A program made the translations under genes and the position numbers. The notes beneath the pieces are model-generated. The model did no database searches, was not told where the DNA came from, and was given only the letters and a program-made list of their open reading frames with translations. From Hexactinellida sp. DTS-2022 (lineage: Eukaryota; Porifera; Hexactinellida), in assembly GCA_028753945.1 (NCBI GenBank), contig JAPNXP010000005.1, positions 1,240,001 through 1,304,000 of the forward strand: 64,000 nt of DNA, given 5' to 3'. Positions 1 to 10,254 of this stretch are shown here, piece after piece. How positions within the stretch are numbered: the stretch's first letter is position 1; every line of letters begins with the position of its first letter.

Positions 1-167
1 ATTCGAATTCAACATACTTGTACTAACTTGTTTACCTATTACAACATTTGGAAGTTAGTCTCTATCTCAAATATAAATGGAGTTTCTATTTCCCTATCTC
101 TTTAATACAATCCGGACAAACAAACACACAATTGCACAACAATCTAGTTTTAATAATACAGTCGAAA
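1..167 (-). mobile_element. Helitron-like repeat, one end only
   Basis: The stretch matches the TCTATATTATT-end side of the repeat at 37956-38776 and 62598-63861: the words AACATACTTG, TTTACCTATTA, ACATTTGGAAGTTAG, AATACAATCCGGACAAACAA and CAACAATC follow in the same order. The element runs off the left edge of the window and its terminus is interrupted by the MITE starting at 159. Non-coding. Confidence 0.7.
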
Positions 168-346
168 TCGGGTTTTTTTGCCGCCGGGTTATTTTGCCTC
201 CCCGGGTTATTTTGCCTCCTTGCTTCTCCTTGTTTCTTCATAACCTCATAGCACTATCTAATTTCAAATACGGGTTTTTTGCGGATCGGGTTTTTTTGCT
301 TCTTTTTCCATGCATTTAGAGGGGCAAAAAACCCCGATTTAGACTG
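159..346. mobile_element. pogo/mariner-like MITE (CAGTCGAAATCGGG ends)
   Basis: Inverted ends CAGTCGAAATCGGGTTTTTT and its complement ending CCCCGATTTAGACTG, flanked by TA on both sides. It sits in the end of a Helitron-like repeat. A relative is at 33285-33449. Confidence 0.75.
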
Positions 347-388
347 TATAGATATTAGGTAACTAGATATCTAGATATGTAAATAATA

Positions 389-587
389 CAGTCAAGTTAT
401 TTTATTATAAACATTTAATTAAGGGACCAAAAATTGTGTTCATAATAGAAAGACTTCATATTAAGCGAACTCAACTTAATACAAACCCTATGTAAGTTGT
501 TAATTTGTATCCATAGGGCTTGTTCATAATAAAAAGTTTTTCATATTAAGCAGACGAAAAATTGTTCACAATTAGCAGACGTGACTG
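389..587. mobile_element. pogo/mariner-like MITE (ATGAACATTC family)
   Basis: Starts CAGTCAAGTT, ends GACGTGACTG, flanked by TA. Internal words such as GGGACCAAAAATTGTGTTC, ACAAACCCTATGTAAGTTG and GGGCTTGTTCATAATAAAAA recur at 40425-40525, 45862-46038 and 49553-49747. Confidence 0.75.
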
Positions 588-881
588 TAATCAATATAAA
601 TATTGAATTGGAACAAACACTAAATTCACACATAAATTGTGAATAAGTTTAAATATGGCTAACGTAACTAATTGTTCAATACAACAGTTCTTATCTCATT
701 TATAAATACCAGTTTGCTTAGAAATATTAGGTTTATAGCTCAACACTTATAAAATCAACTCTATTTATCCTTCATTTTATTCAAAACGGACAGTATTTAT
801 TGTAAAAGTAATAATTGTACAGTTTCTATGCGAATGTTAGCATTCCTATCACAACTATACAAACCTACAAGCTACTATAAA
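588..881. other. presumed upstream region of the TRAF gene
   Basis: AT-rich sequence before the first TRAF exon. I see no clear TATA box, repeat or upstream exon. An in-frame ATG at 828 lies 54 bases before the ATG I prefer. Confidence 0.3.
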
Positions 882-3800
882 ATGGCTAACCCCCTACCAG
901 ATTTGCCCCCCTCTCCTCCAAACAGTGTCCCAACAGCCCCCACCTCTCCCAACCGGATCTCGACAGGATCCGGCCCCACCTCCGCCTGTCGGGCCCTCCC
1001 TAAGGAAGATAATCTGGAGGCCCTGATTTATACGAGGCCGGCGTACTCCCAATCGTGGGGCGGGTACCGACAGGACCTGATGCTAGAACCGGTATCGGAA
1101 GATCTCATCTGCGGACTCTGCGCGGGCGTCGCTAAGGAGAGCGTGCAGACTATTCACTGCGGAGCCGTGTTCTGCAGGGGCTGTATGGAGCAGGCGTTCG
1201 TTAGAGCTAAGCCGCTGCGCAGAAAGAAGATGAGCAGTCCAGGGTTAACCGGGACCGGGAGCTCAGAGCTCGTAAAGATAGAGTGTCCGAAGGAAGGCTG
1301 CAATGTACAGTGAGTCTAATACAGTCAATACCCGTTAATTAATTCCAATACTCGTTAATCTGGTCACCTTAACGGCTTAACCGATATTTCGCCCTATCTG
1401 TGTTCATATTAATGAGAGTATACTGAAAATCATCAATTTTTATACCACGGCATCAACAATGTCTTTACTGTGTATTCAGTAATGCCTGTTATTTATGGTA
1501 TTACGTACTATGTATTCAGTAATGCCTGCTATATAACATATTACTGTGTATTCATTAATGCCTGTTATTTAACATATTACTGTAGATTAGCATCAGACGG
1601 ACAGTTCCCTGACACGAGACACCAGAACCAGGTGGCCAGACTGCAGGTGGCTTGTCCCCTCCTCCAGTCGCGTTCCTGTCCTTGGAGGGGGAGCATAGCG
1701 GACCTGGTTAACTCCCATATAACCGAGTGCGAGCTGGCCCGCGTCCCCTGTCCGGTCGGGTGCGGACTGAATGAACTGAGGGGACAGATCGAGTGGCACC
1801 TCAGAGAGAGGTGTGGCAAGAGACAGGTGGGCTAGTTATACAGTATATATGCAGTATATATATTGCTATGTAAGCTAGTTATACAGTAGATAAGCAGTAT
1901 ATTCCTATGACAGTGGTGCAGGTAATAGCAAGTCGCATTTTGACGAAATTCCTTGCTAATAGGCGAACTTGTTATTAGAGGAACAAAATTAACATTAAAT
2001 ACTCGCTTGGGGACTGAAAATAACTTGCTAATAGAGGTACTGTAAGTAAACTCGGGTAGTACTTACTAATTTCAGTAATTATCTTAATTTAAACAAGTCT
2101 ATAAAACAATAATATACAGTAGAACTCGGTTTTAGCATAACTGGGTTAGTAATTACTATTATTTATTATCAAGTTTGTTTGTGTATTTCTATGTAGGGTA
2201 AACTTGGATAATACGTACTTATTGCCATTCCTAAAGGGGGTACGTTACAACCGAGTTCTATTGTACATTTCGCAGTTTAAATTAGAACCTCGCGTTTTCG
2301 CGAAATATTAGTTTTTCGTTCGGGGTTTTCTTGATAATTAATTTCAATAATTTCATGCTTACTCTTGTGAATTCAAACTATGTTGCACCCATTGGGATTG
2401 AAATGAACAAGACTCAAATCAAAACTAGTATTTACTGAAAACTCTTGGAGTCTCGAACAATCTTATAAACACTTTTTCTGCTTCCTATCATTTTCTGTTT
2501 AAATTTAATATTTAGTTTCTACTTATTTATTGGCAAGTTCTCGTATTTTTGCAACGAGTTATCAATTTTCATATCCGATTAATTTCACAATTGGTTCTCT
2601 AGTGGCCAAGCTGGCTTGTCAGTATTTTCTAGATTGAAATTATTTTTACGTCATATTAATTCTCAAGCTTTGAATGATTGTCCATTTTCTTATGCTACCT
2701 CTTATTGCATAACTTGATTATGGAACAGTTCCGATTAAATGTGAAAAAATTTAAAATACTATACTAAAAATACATATTGTTTTTACTATTAATTGGTACT
2801 ATCCATCATTAAGCGTTCTATTAAACTTCCTATCCCAATATTAAAGGTCCTTTAATTAAACATTGTTATAAAGAGATAGGAAAATAACAAATTCGATGGA
2901 TAATTATTAATTATCCACAAGTCCTATGAAATTATTAAATTGGTATGAATCGACATTAAATTTAGAGGTCACAGTTTAGAATCGATTACGCATTTAGATT
3001 ATAACTGTCCTGTCTCTATACTATAATACTTTATTATTACGTACCACGTACATAACCTTTGGACAGACTAAACAGACTAACAATGCTACTTTGTAGGTAC
3101 CGTGTGAGTACTGCGGACAGCACATAGAGAGCAGACTGCTGAACGAGCACCACGCCTCCACGAACTGTCCCCAGTACCCTGTCCCCTGTCCCAACAAGTG
3201 CCTGGAGGGGGACATAAGACTGATATTGCCACGTAGCGCCCTGGCGGACCACGTGGCTAATATGTGTCCCCTGGCGGCTCTCGAGTGCCCCTACCTGCTA
3301 CACGGGTGTCTGGAGCAGCCGCTCAGACAGGACATGCAGGAACACCTCAATAACTCGGTGTCAACTCACCTAGATATGGTGAGTTAGTGCTGTAACATAG
3401 GGACAGTGTAGTTATATTGTCAGCGATTCACAACCTCTTTCAACTGTGGGACCCCTATAGCAAAGAATTATCCAAGAGTGCGAGACGCTCCTTTTCGAGT
3501 ATGATGTTGGAAAATATTAATTAGGAGCGCGAAAATTCAAGCATATTAAGTTATTAACACTGAATCATAGCAGGATTAGGAGCGTATTTACAAATTGCTG
3601 TATAATACACTGCCAAATAGCAAATACCAAACATTCTGTGGACCCCTCCCATTGCCCGTGATACAAATTTAAAGATCGCGTGGACCGGTATACGTTATAT
3701 AATACGCTTACAACATATTATATGTATAATCAGGGTTTTTTAAGGCATATTATAATGTTAATTTCCTCTCTAATTATGAATTCTTGAACTCGTTTGCTAT

Positions 3801-6800
3801 ACACTCACGGTGCAATTAATTCCTTTTAAAATATCTAACGAACTTAACAGTATCTTAGCAACGAAAATTACATTTACCGGTATGTCAAAGTTTTCCTTGA
3901 CTAGAGTCTAAGAAATTCTTGACTTGTGAAAAAAGTTGTTTAATTTATCTGAAAACAGCTTAAAATAATTCAAATTATATACAACATTTACAAAAGTAAT
4001 ACAATATAAAACATAGGATTATATTTTACACCGTTTATAATTAATACATAACAGTTTCGAATACTTGCACTCCGTATCCTCTGTTCTCTGATACAATGAT
4101 CAGCTGTCCCGCTTTGGTTAGCACTATTCCCATGGGGTACACGAGACCCCCCTCCCCCTCCCCCCTAACCCCTACCCTGTACAGTAGAGTTGTACCAGTC
4201 GCATCGAACACTTTAACATCGTGACCATTGAAATCAGATATAACAATGTTATTAGTTGGGTCTATAAGAAAGTAATTTGAGAATTGTACTTGCATTCTTT
4301 CCCTGAATTCGCCTCGTGTTATTAACGACTCGATTCTATCGCCAGATAATGTACACACGTGTATGCAGTATTTATCTGTGTTGCTCAATACGTATATTTG
4401 ATCATTGTTGAATTTAATATCAACCGGACTTGTTACTTCATTAAATTTTATTACTTTAATTCTCTCCAACACTAATGTGAATATGCATAGTCTGTTGTTG
4501 TTGTTGTCCGGAATGTATATATGTCCGTTGGGCCCTGTACATGGCTGTCTCAACAAGTTATACCCCTTATCAGGGTCGAAACAATTGATACCAATTTTCT
4601 TTTTAAGTTTGAGAGAATTCAATTCGTATTTGAATATGGAGTGTGACAACCAACCCCAATCAGTAACGAATAGATATCCCTCCTGTATGAGTAGGCCCGA
4701 GGGCATTTCGAGATCTTCCTCTCCGAATTCGTGAATAAAATTACCCTCTAGGTTGAATATCTGTATTCGCGAATTCTTTTCATCTGCAACGTATATTTCC
4801 TTTGTCTCCTCGCGAAATGCGACACCTCTAAGTCTCTCTATATCTCCAGTTTGCTCTCCTGGAGACATTGTGAAAAAATGTTTGCTCATTGATCGGTAAT
4901 TTGGTTTTTGTTGTTGTTCTTCGTGTTGAGGTGTCGGGGATTTTGATACTTTATGTGCCATTCCAAATAAACCAATTGGCTTGCTACAAATTACTTCAAT
5001 TATTACTAGAAATATCTGTTTGATTTTTTGCATAATAATTATCAAGTTATACCAACCACATTTCTGTCTAATTTAACTATGTATAAATTAATATTACAGT
5101 AGACTCTGTTTAATACGAACACCAGGGGACCGTAGAAATTTGTTCATATTATTCGCAAATTCGTATTAACCGGAGTCACTTACATTTGGAAATTATACCT
5201 TGTACTCCTTAACCGATAATTCGCCTTATCCGTGTTCTATTACGAGAGTCTACTGTATTAATATTTAGGCAAGAAAGTATTGCGAGACTCGATTTGAGAA
5301 TTACCAACGCAAGCAGACCGAGCAAACAGCTGCTATTGATTGGGTGCGGAATAACCTGTTAGACGCTACCAACCGTATGAACGAGAATTTGAGAGAATTG
5401 GATTTTAAACTGGATGAGAGATTTGATGGTTTTGAGAAACGGCTTACAGAGATGGGCAGTGCGGTTGAGAGGTGTCAGGATAGACTGAATATTAACTTAG
5501 AGGGAGAGGAGGGAGAGGGAGAGGGGACAAGAATGGGACATTCTAAACCAGAGGTAAGTTGATATGGGGTTGTTACGTATTAATATGTGGGCTTATATTT
5601 GTGAACCATGATTTTGTTCTGATACATCTACGGACAGATTTATCCCATTAAGATTATGTATTTATTGTAACGAATTGTGTACCTATTTCGAAGGAGTCTC
5701 TTCTTATTCCATATTCCGAAAATTGTATTTTTTCATAGCTGTTTTTGAGGGGATTTGGTTATTAATGAAATCCGGGATTGTGACATTTAAGGGCTTACTT
5801 ATATATCGGCCAACACCTATTTAAATATAAACCGGCTCCTCAAAAGTGAATTTTTTCATGTTTCCAGTGGCTGATAATGCATTAGAAAGATATTGGTCCA
5901 TAAGTAATTCCTTTATTTAATTATGTTATCAGCCGTAATTTATACAATACAGTTGCAGTGGTATTTGTCTAGCAATAATATTGCTCTATTAGCAAGTTTT
6001 TTTCATTCCCTAGTGAGCATTGTATGTTAACAATGTTCCTCAATAGCAGTTCGCATATTTGCAAGCAAATTTCGTGCAAAATGTGACTTACTATTGAATA
6101 TAGTAAAACCTTAATATAGTTAAACCTCGTTAGTACGAACACCAGGGGACTTCAAAATGTGTTCACCTTATCCGGAATCCAATATAATTTGTATTAAAAA
6201 ATTTGAAGGAGACTAAAATAGTGATAATTATTTCGTATTAATCGTGTTCGTACTAACGAGGTTCTACTTTATTAACATACGAGCCCTTCGAGTCTCGGTC
6301 GCTTTGCGACGGATCGGTGCTACGCACCTCTTGTTCTTCTCACCCTTTCTGCCATGGAAAATGGTAGAAAGGGACGTTATATACATCCCTTAAGCTTTAT
6401 AAGAGTTCCATAGTTTTAACTTGTTTTTCATATTCTAAATTTATAAATGCGAAATTCGTGTTCAGCATACTTGTTTACCTATAATACCGTTAAAAGCAAA
6501 CTTCTAAGTTATAAGTTGATTTTGAATTTTCGTTAATTTGTTACCTATTTGTGTAAACAACAACAAAGATATTCATATTAGAAATTTATATATGCGAAAT
6601 TCGTGTTCAGTATACTTACTTGTTTATCTACATATAATACCCGTTGAAAGCAAACTTCTAGGTCGATGTTGAAATTTGATTAATTTGTTTACCTATTTTG
6701 TGTAAACAACAACAACAATAATACAATTCGGACAAACACACAAACACACAAACAACAATCGAGATTAATAATATAGATTATTTAGGAGTTTGAAGCTCTC

Positions 6801-7963
6801 CACGAAGAGGTGCAGAAAGTGAACGAAGAGAACAAGCGACTGAAGACAGCTCTCAGCAACTACAGCAAGAGGGTGTCCCAGATAGAAGAGCTGAATGTAT
6901 GGGGGAACTACACATGGGTTATAAAGTCTGTCAGCGAGAAGTTGAAACTGAAACAGTTCCTCTATTCGAACCCATTCTACACGAGTCCCTCAGGGTACAG
7001 GGTCTGTGTGTCGATAGCACTCAATGGCTTCGGACCAGGGGAGGATTCTCATATTGGACTAGGCCTGTTTATGATGAAAGGTATTAGTTGATTCTTTGTT
7101 TTAAATTATTACGTATCTACTATCAATATAGCGAAATACGAGTTCCAAAACGCACCCTCACACCTGTGCTTTGCTATATATTAGCACCATGAATTTACGT
7201 AATTTCTAATGTAACACAGTATACTTTCCTAATGGTACTAATATTATTGCAATTACATCGACCAACACATTTTCTATGTAATTCTCGGGCACAAGCAAGG
7301 TTATTTTAATATCTAATTCACCGATAGAAAAGTACCTTATTTCGCTGAATAAGCGCCGGGTCAATAAAAATGGCATTTGTTGATAAAATTAATATCTATT
7401 AGTGATAACTGAAGTGTAATTACATTGATTTGGACAATTTCGATATGATAGCTATTAGAATCCACTGACATAGTATTTTCTGGATTTTTTAACACAAATT
7501 GAAGGTAGGTAATTTGCTCCACGAAAACAATAAGCGCCGGGCGCTAATTCGGGGAAATACAAGTAAGCCCAATACAGTAAACGCCAGATATAAGAACACC
7601 GATAATATGAACATTGTATGCAGTTCCCGACGATTTTCTTATTGCCGGTATCCACTGTATTATTTGTATTTTTATTTAGGACGAAACGATCCGTACCTAA
7701 CATGGCCGTTTGCTGGCACTCGCAAGTACATACTCATTAACCACTTACAGGGCGGAAAGCACTATCATTGGAACAACTCTGACAGCAGCGATAGCGCATT
7801 CCAAAGACCCATTGAGGAGCGAGGCGAGACCGGCCACGGCTGTCCACAGTTTATTTCGCATAAAGAGCTTTTCAACCAAACAGAAGAAGTACAGTATCTC
7901 AAGGATGACACGCTTATAATAAGAATAATCGTAAAACCGAATGAATCCCCTAACCACACTTAA
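882..7963 (+). CDS. TRAF-family adaptor (RING, TRAF zinc fingers, coiled coil, MATH), complete
   Basis: Six exons: 882-1309, 1586-1826, 3097-3378, 5269-5553, 6786-7080, 7680-7963. All introns are GT-AG and the 604-codon frame stays open. Residues 77-140 form a RING-like finger (CGLC, HCGAVFCRGC, CPKEGC). About 143-317 hold five TRAF-type zinc fingers (C..C..H..C, for example VPCEYCGQHIE). 318-445 are helical coiled coil. 448-600 are the MATH/TRAF-C domain, starting LNVWGNYTW and including DPYLTWPFAG. TRAF proteins bind cytoplasmic tails of TNF/Toll-type receptors and relay to NF-kB and JNK; the number of fingers resembles TRAF4/TRAF6. The RING is odd: the histidine expected in C-G-H is alanine (residue 95), and the last cysteine pair has one extra residue between its members. 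I start at 882 because the leader from 828 is unlike the protein; 828 stays possible (622 residues). Intron 3 carries an antisense gene; introns 4 and 5 are largely transposons. Confidence 0.92.
1915..2045. mobile_element. pogo/mariner-like MITE (GCTAATAGGCGAAC family)
   Basis: Palindromic sequence in TRAF intron 2 with TAATAGCAAGT, CTTGCTAATAGGCGAAC and CTTGGGGACTGAAAATAACT, related to the better-preserved copy at 52572-52754. Confidence 0.6.
3421..3690. mobile_element. old hAT-like MITE (CAGCGATTC family) with secondary insertion
   Basis: Starts CAGCGATTCACAACCTCTTT and later has TTCTGTGGACCCCTCCCATT, matching the compact copy at 43456-43559. The middle (about 3463-3625, with GCGAGACGCTCC and GGATTAGGAGCGTATTT) belongs to another repeat, also seen at 13930-14118. 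Confidence 0.55.
4041..5045 (-). CDS. single-exon NHL-repeat (beta-propeller) protein
   Basis: Uninterrupted 334-codon frame, antisense within TRAF intron 3. From about residue 65 it shows repeated NHL blades: RLRGVAFREETKEIYVADEK then SRIQIFNLEGNFIHEFGEED, later NGHIYIPDNNNNRLCIF, and NNIVISDFNGHDVKVFD before GLVYPMGIVL. This looks like five to six blades, enough for one propeller. There is no RING, B-box or filamin domain, so it is an NHL-only protein or a shortened TRIM/nhl-1 relative; NHL propellers bind RNA or protein. The start is uncertain: the first 28 residues are hydrophobic (QIFLVIIEVI) and could be a signal or simply upstream sequence, and a second methionine (MAHKV) begins at 4961. 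A GA-rich stretch gives GEGEGG near the C-terminus. Substrate unknown. Confidence 0.82.
   Translation of the reverse strand: MIIIMQKIKQIFLVIIEVICSKPIGLFGMAHKVSKSPTPQHEEQQQKPNYRSMSKHFFTMSPGEQTGDIERLRGVAFREETKEIYVADEKNSRIQIFNLEGNFIHEFGEEDLEMPSGLLIQEGYLFVTDWGWLSHSIFKYELNSLKLKKKIGINCFDPDKGYNLLRQPCTGPNGHIYIPDNNNNRLCIFTLVLERIKVIKFNEVTSPVDIKFNNDQIYVLSNTDKYCIHVCTLSGDRIESLITRGEFRERMQVQFSNYFLIDPTNNIVISDFNGHDVKVFDATGTTLLYRVGVRGEGEGGLVYPMGIVLTKAGQLIIVSENRGYGVQVFETVMY
5097..5255. mobile_element. pogo/mariner-like MITE (AGAACCTCGTTAGTACGAAC family, member 1)
   Basis: Inverted ends CAGTAGACTCTGTTTAATAC and a complement ending GAGAGTCTACTG, with TA at both sides. It lies just before TRAF exon 4. The family's interior reads CCAGGGGACCGT then TTCGTATTAACCGG. 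Confidence 0.8.
5786..5920. mobile_element. MITE, GGCCAACACCTTTT family
   Basis: Begins GGGCTTACTTATATATCGGC and ends in the direction of AAGTAATTCC, with an interior including GCTCCTCAAAAGTGAATTTT. Same family at 18555, 24066, 26458, 32473, 35061 and 44409. In TRAF intron 4. Confidence 0.65.
5951..6115. mobile_element. pogo/mariner-like MITE (GCTAATAGGCGAAC family)
   Basis: Words ATTGCTCTATTAGCAAGTTT, GTGAGCATTGTATGTTAA and AATTTCGTGCAAAATGTGAC match 52572-52754 in order. In TRAF intron 4. Confidence 0.65.
6116..6270. mobile_element. pogo/mariner-like MITE (AGAACCTCGTTAGTACGAAC family)
   Basis: TTAAACCTCGTTAGTACGAA at the left and GTACTAACGAGGTTCTACTT at the right form inverted ends. In TRAF intron 4. 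Confidence 0.75.
6276..6777 (-). mobile_element. Helitron-like repeat ending next to a TRAF splice acceptor
   Basis: Shares both ends with 37956-38776: TACGAGCCCTTCG with the stem-loop TCGCTTTGCGA on the left, AATCGAGATTAATAATATAGA on the right. It holds two to three of the ~145-bp internal units. The right end stops at 6777, seven bases before the acceptor AG (6784-6785) of TRAF exon 5, so the 3' part of that intron is element-derived. Confidence 0.75.
7335..7563. mobile_element. pogo/mariner-like MITE (AATAAGCGCCGGGTC family)
   Basis: Ends CTTATTTCGCTGAATAAGCG and ATTCGGGGAAATACAAG are inverted and flanked by TA. Second copy at 50797-51045. Fills much of TRAF intron 5. Confidence 0.7.
7575..7657. 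mobile_element. short pogo/mariner-like MITE (ATAAGAACACCG family)
   Basis: 83 bp with ends CAGTAAACGCCAGATATAAG and CTTATTGCCGGTATCCACTG, flanked by TA. Same family as the element at 35172-35761. Ends 20 bases before TRAF exon 6. Confidence 0.7.
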
Positions 7964-8585
7964 TTAACCCCCCCCTCTTACAGATCCGTATGTACATATG
8001 AATAATACAACAATTTGAGTCGCAACCTGTTCACTTCATTACAGAGAATTCAATCCACATTTGCTAAATAATATTTTTGACAACTCTCTTTATATACTTG
8101 CTTTTGGTTACACTATTTCTTAATTTATGTGTAAGCGAACTATTTGCAGTTTTGTTCGATAATATTTGCATGCCGGATATTTTATTCTAAATATAATAAT
8201 TCATTAAATAATATTATTTATTTTGTTAAAATTAGTACCATGGCTTTGTGTGTATAGGTACTCCCGTTATTATAAAAGGGTTAATAAGTACACTGTTTGA
8301 TTCCTTTCAAAGCCATTTCCCTATAAAAATAAATAGGAATGGCATACGTGTATAGAGGTCAGTTTTTTCTAAGTACCGTGTGTATTTAAGGGGTTTGAAA
8401 TTAATAATTGCGATTAAAGTGCTAAATATAACTAAATTTAAGTAGGTAATTAGGATATTCGTAAATAAATTATCATTCAACATCACATAAGCTCTTGAAG
8501 GGCAGTTGGTTAACAGGTTAAGGAGTGTGTAGCTCAGAAATTAGAAACAATTGGTTAACAAAATCTGATTTTCGGAAAATGCTCT
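7964..8585. other. AT-rich intergenic stretch
   Basis: Follows the TRAF stop codon and should include its 3' untranslated region. I see no gene, clear poly(A) signal or named repeat. Confidence 0.3.
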
Positions 8586-9380
8586 AACTAATAAAAATCC
8601 AAAATTGCAGCTGTGCCGACACATGTGCCTTTGGTGGTGGTTTAGTGCTATATAGTGCCTCCAAAGGAACATGCTGTCGGCACAGGCTGCTATTTTGGAT
8701 TTTTTGCCAAGTCATCAACGCCTCAGGGTATTAAGAACCATTTGGTAATTGGTCCGAGTCACAAGAAACGGTAGATAAATTTGAAGTTTGTTTCTATCAT
8801 AAACCATCTTGAGATTAATGACATTATTCATTATGTATAGATAATATCTTCTATAAATAGTTAATTATTGTAGCAATGTTATCCACGGTGAGTGAGTTAA
8901 GCAAACAAATTCCTTATATTATTTTATTTAATCCTTTGTATAGTTAATACTACAATTAAATAGAAGCCAGCTGGAATTTATAAGTTAAATCAATATATTT
9001 ATCGCAAGTTGAAACAATAGAGTAGGATTTAACAAGTTAAATCAATATAATTATTACAAGTTGAAACAATGGAGTTAGATTTCACAGTTTTACTGAAATT
9101 GAAGTGTTGAGTAAACAAAGAAATTTCAACCCCCATTTATGGCAGAAATTTAACCCATTTTTCAAAGTTTTCTTCTCCCATCAGACGCAGATTTTGAAGA
9201 TGAATCCAATGGTGAAATAAAAATTGGGGGTTTAGTAAAACATTTTTTGAGTTATGGACTAGACAAACTTTGAAAGGTGTTAAAGAGGTGTCCAAAATTT
9301 GTTAATCAAAAATCGTAACCCCCAGGTGAAAATTAGACGTTGACTCCGAACCTACATGCCAAGTTGCAGCCCTCTATGTA
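8586..9380 (+). repeat. unclassified ~1-kb interspersed repeat, copy 1
   Basis: Opens with a palindromic core (8593-8702): CCAAAATTGCAGCTGTGCCG against its complement around CTGTCGGCACAGGCTGC. An AT-rich body follows, with the words AAGTTTGTTTCTATC, AGTTGAAACAATGGAGTTAG and TGAAGTGTTGAGTAAACAAA. The same order recurs at 12095-13190 and, reversed, at 61000-62010. No coding capacity. Confidence 0.65.
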
Positions 9381-9733
9381 TAGGTGTGGGCGTGTGGCCA
9401 GGGCACCGTCTATGGAGAAATAATAATAAAATCCAAAATTGCAGCTGTGCCGACGCATGTTCCTTTGGTGGCACTATATTTTGTTGGTGGTTTATTGCGT
9501 TAACGGAAAATTCGTCGCAGGAAAATTGGTCGCAAGAAAATTGGTCGCATGGAAAATTGTTCGCCGGAAAATTAGTCGCATGGAAAATTCGTCGCATAGA
9601 AAATTTGTTGCACAGACAAAAGTCAACCCAAAATTTACAACATAAGCACAAAAATCCAGTTTTAACAGTATTGATTCCCGAATCTAAAGTTATACGATTT
9701 GTCGTATGATACCTTGTATATTCTTCGTATTAA

Positions 9734-10194
9734 GGGCATACCTAATTTCCGGGACGGGACGGGACGGAACCGTCCCGGAAAATCCAGGTACCTAAAGTAC
9801 GGGACGGGACAGGTAGTAGTAAATTATTAATTACGATTACATGGGCTAAAACAGTAGTTCTTAACTGGTGGGGAATGGATCCTTTGTATAAAATATAATT
9901 TCTGAGAAATATTTTATATAAATTCTACGTGCTATAGTATTATTGTCGAGCCTCCTCACGATTATGATCAAAGCTAAGTTCGAAACAAATTAGAGGAAAA
10001 CACTTTCACTGGTCCTCACATAGCCAAGCTTGCCCAGTAAACAAGTGCAACTATTTCATTAAGAATTTTAGAAATATACACATTAGGTGATCTATATGGA
10101 AGGTTTCGCACTGTCCCGTCCCGTACTTTAGGTACCTGGATTTTCCGGGACGGTTCCGTCCCGTCCCGTCCCCTCCCTGAAATTAGGCATGCCC
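9734..10194. mobile_element. hAT-like MITE with GGGAC-rich ends
   Basis: Inverted ends of about 73 bp start GGGCATACCTAATTTC and iterate GGGAC. They continue through AACCGTCCCGGAAAATCCAG and GGTACCTAAAGTACGGGAC, almost identical on both sides. Flanks GTATTAAG and GTATAAG look like an imperfect 7-8-bp duplication. Inserted downstream of the MULE transposase. Confidence 0.75.
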
Positions 10195-10254
10195 GTATAA
10201 GAAGTGTATAGTTTAATGAAAGGACAATGCTAAAAAATGAAAAACTATGAATTA

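Noticed and set aside
1470-1585. Upstream extension of the TRAF exon 2 frame (MYSVMPVIYGITYYVF...)
   Set aside because: It is intron: the sequence is a short imperfect tandem repeat (TATTCAGTAATGCCTG) and the phase-matched acceptor AG is at 1584-1585.
4405-4734. 109-codon plus-strand ORF
   Set aside because: It is the antisense shadow of the NHL gene, which has recognisable repeats on the other strand.
9352-9709. ORFs of 99 and 117 codons on both strands
   Set aside because: Both are read-outs of the short repeats in the MULE end; repetitive peptides only.
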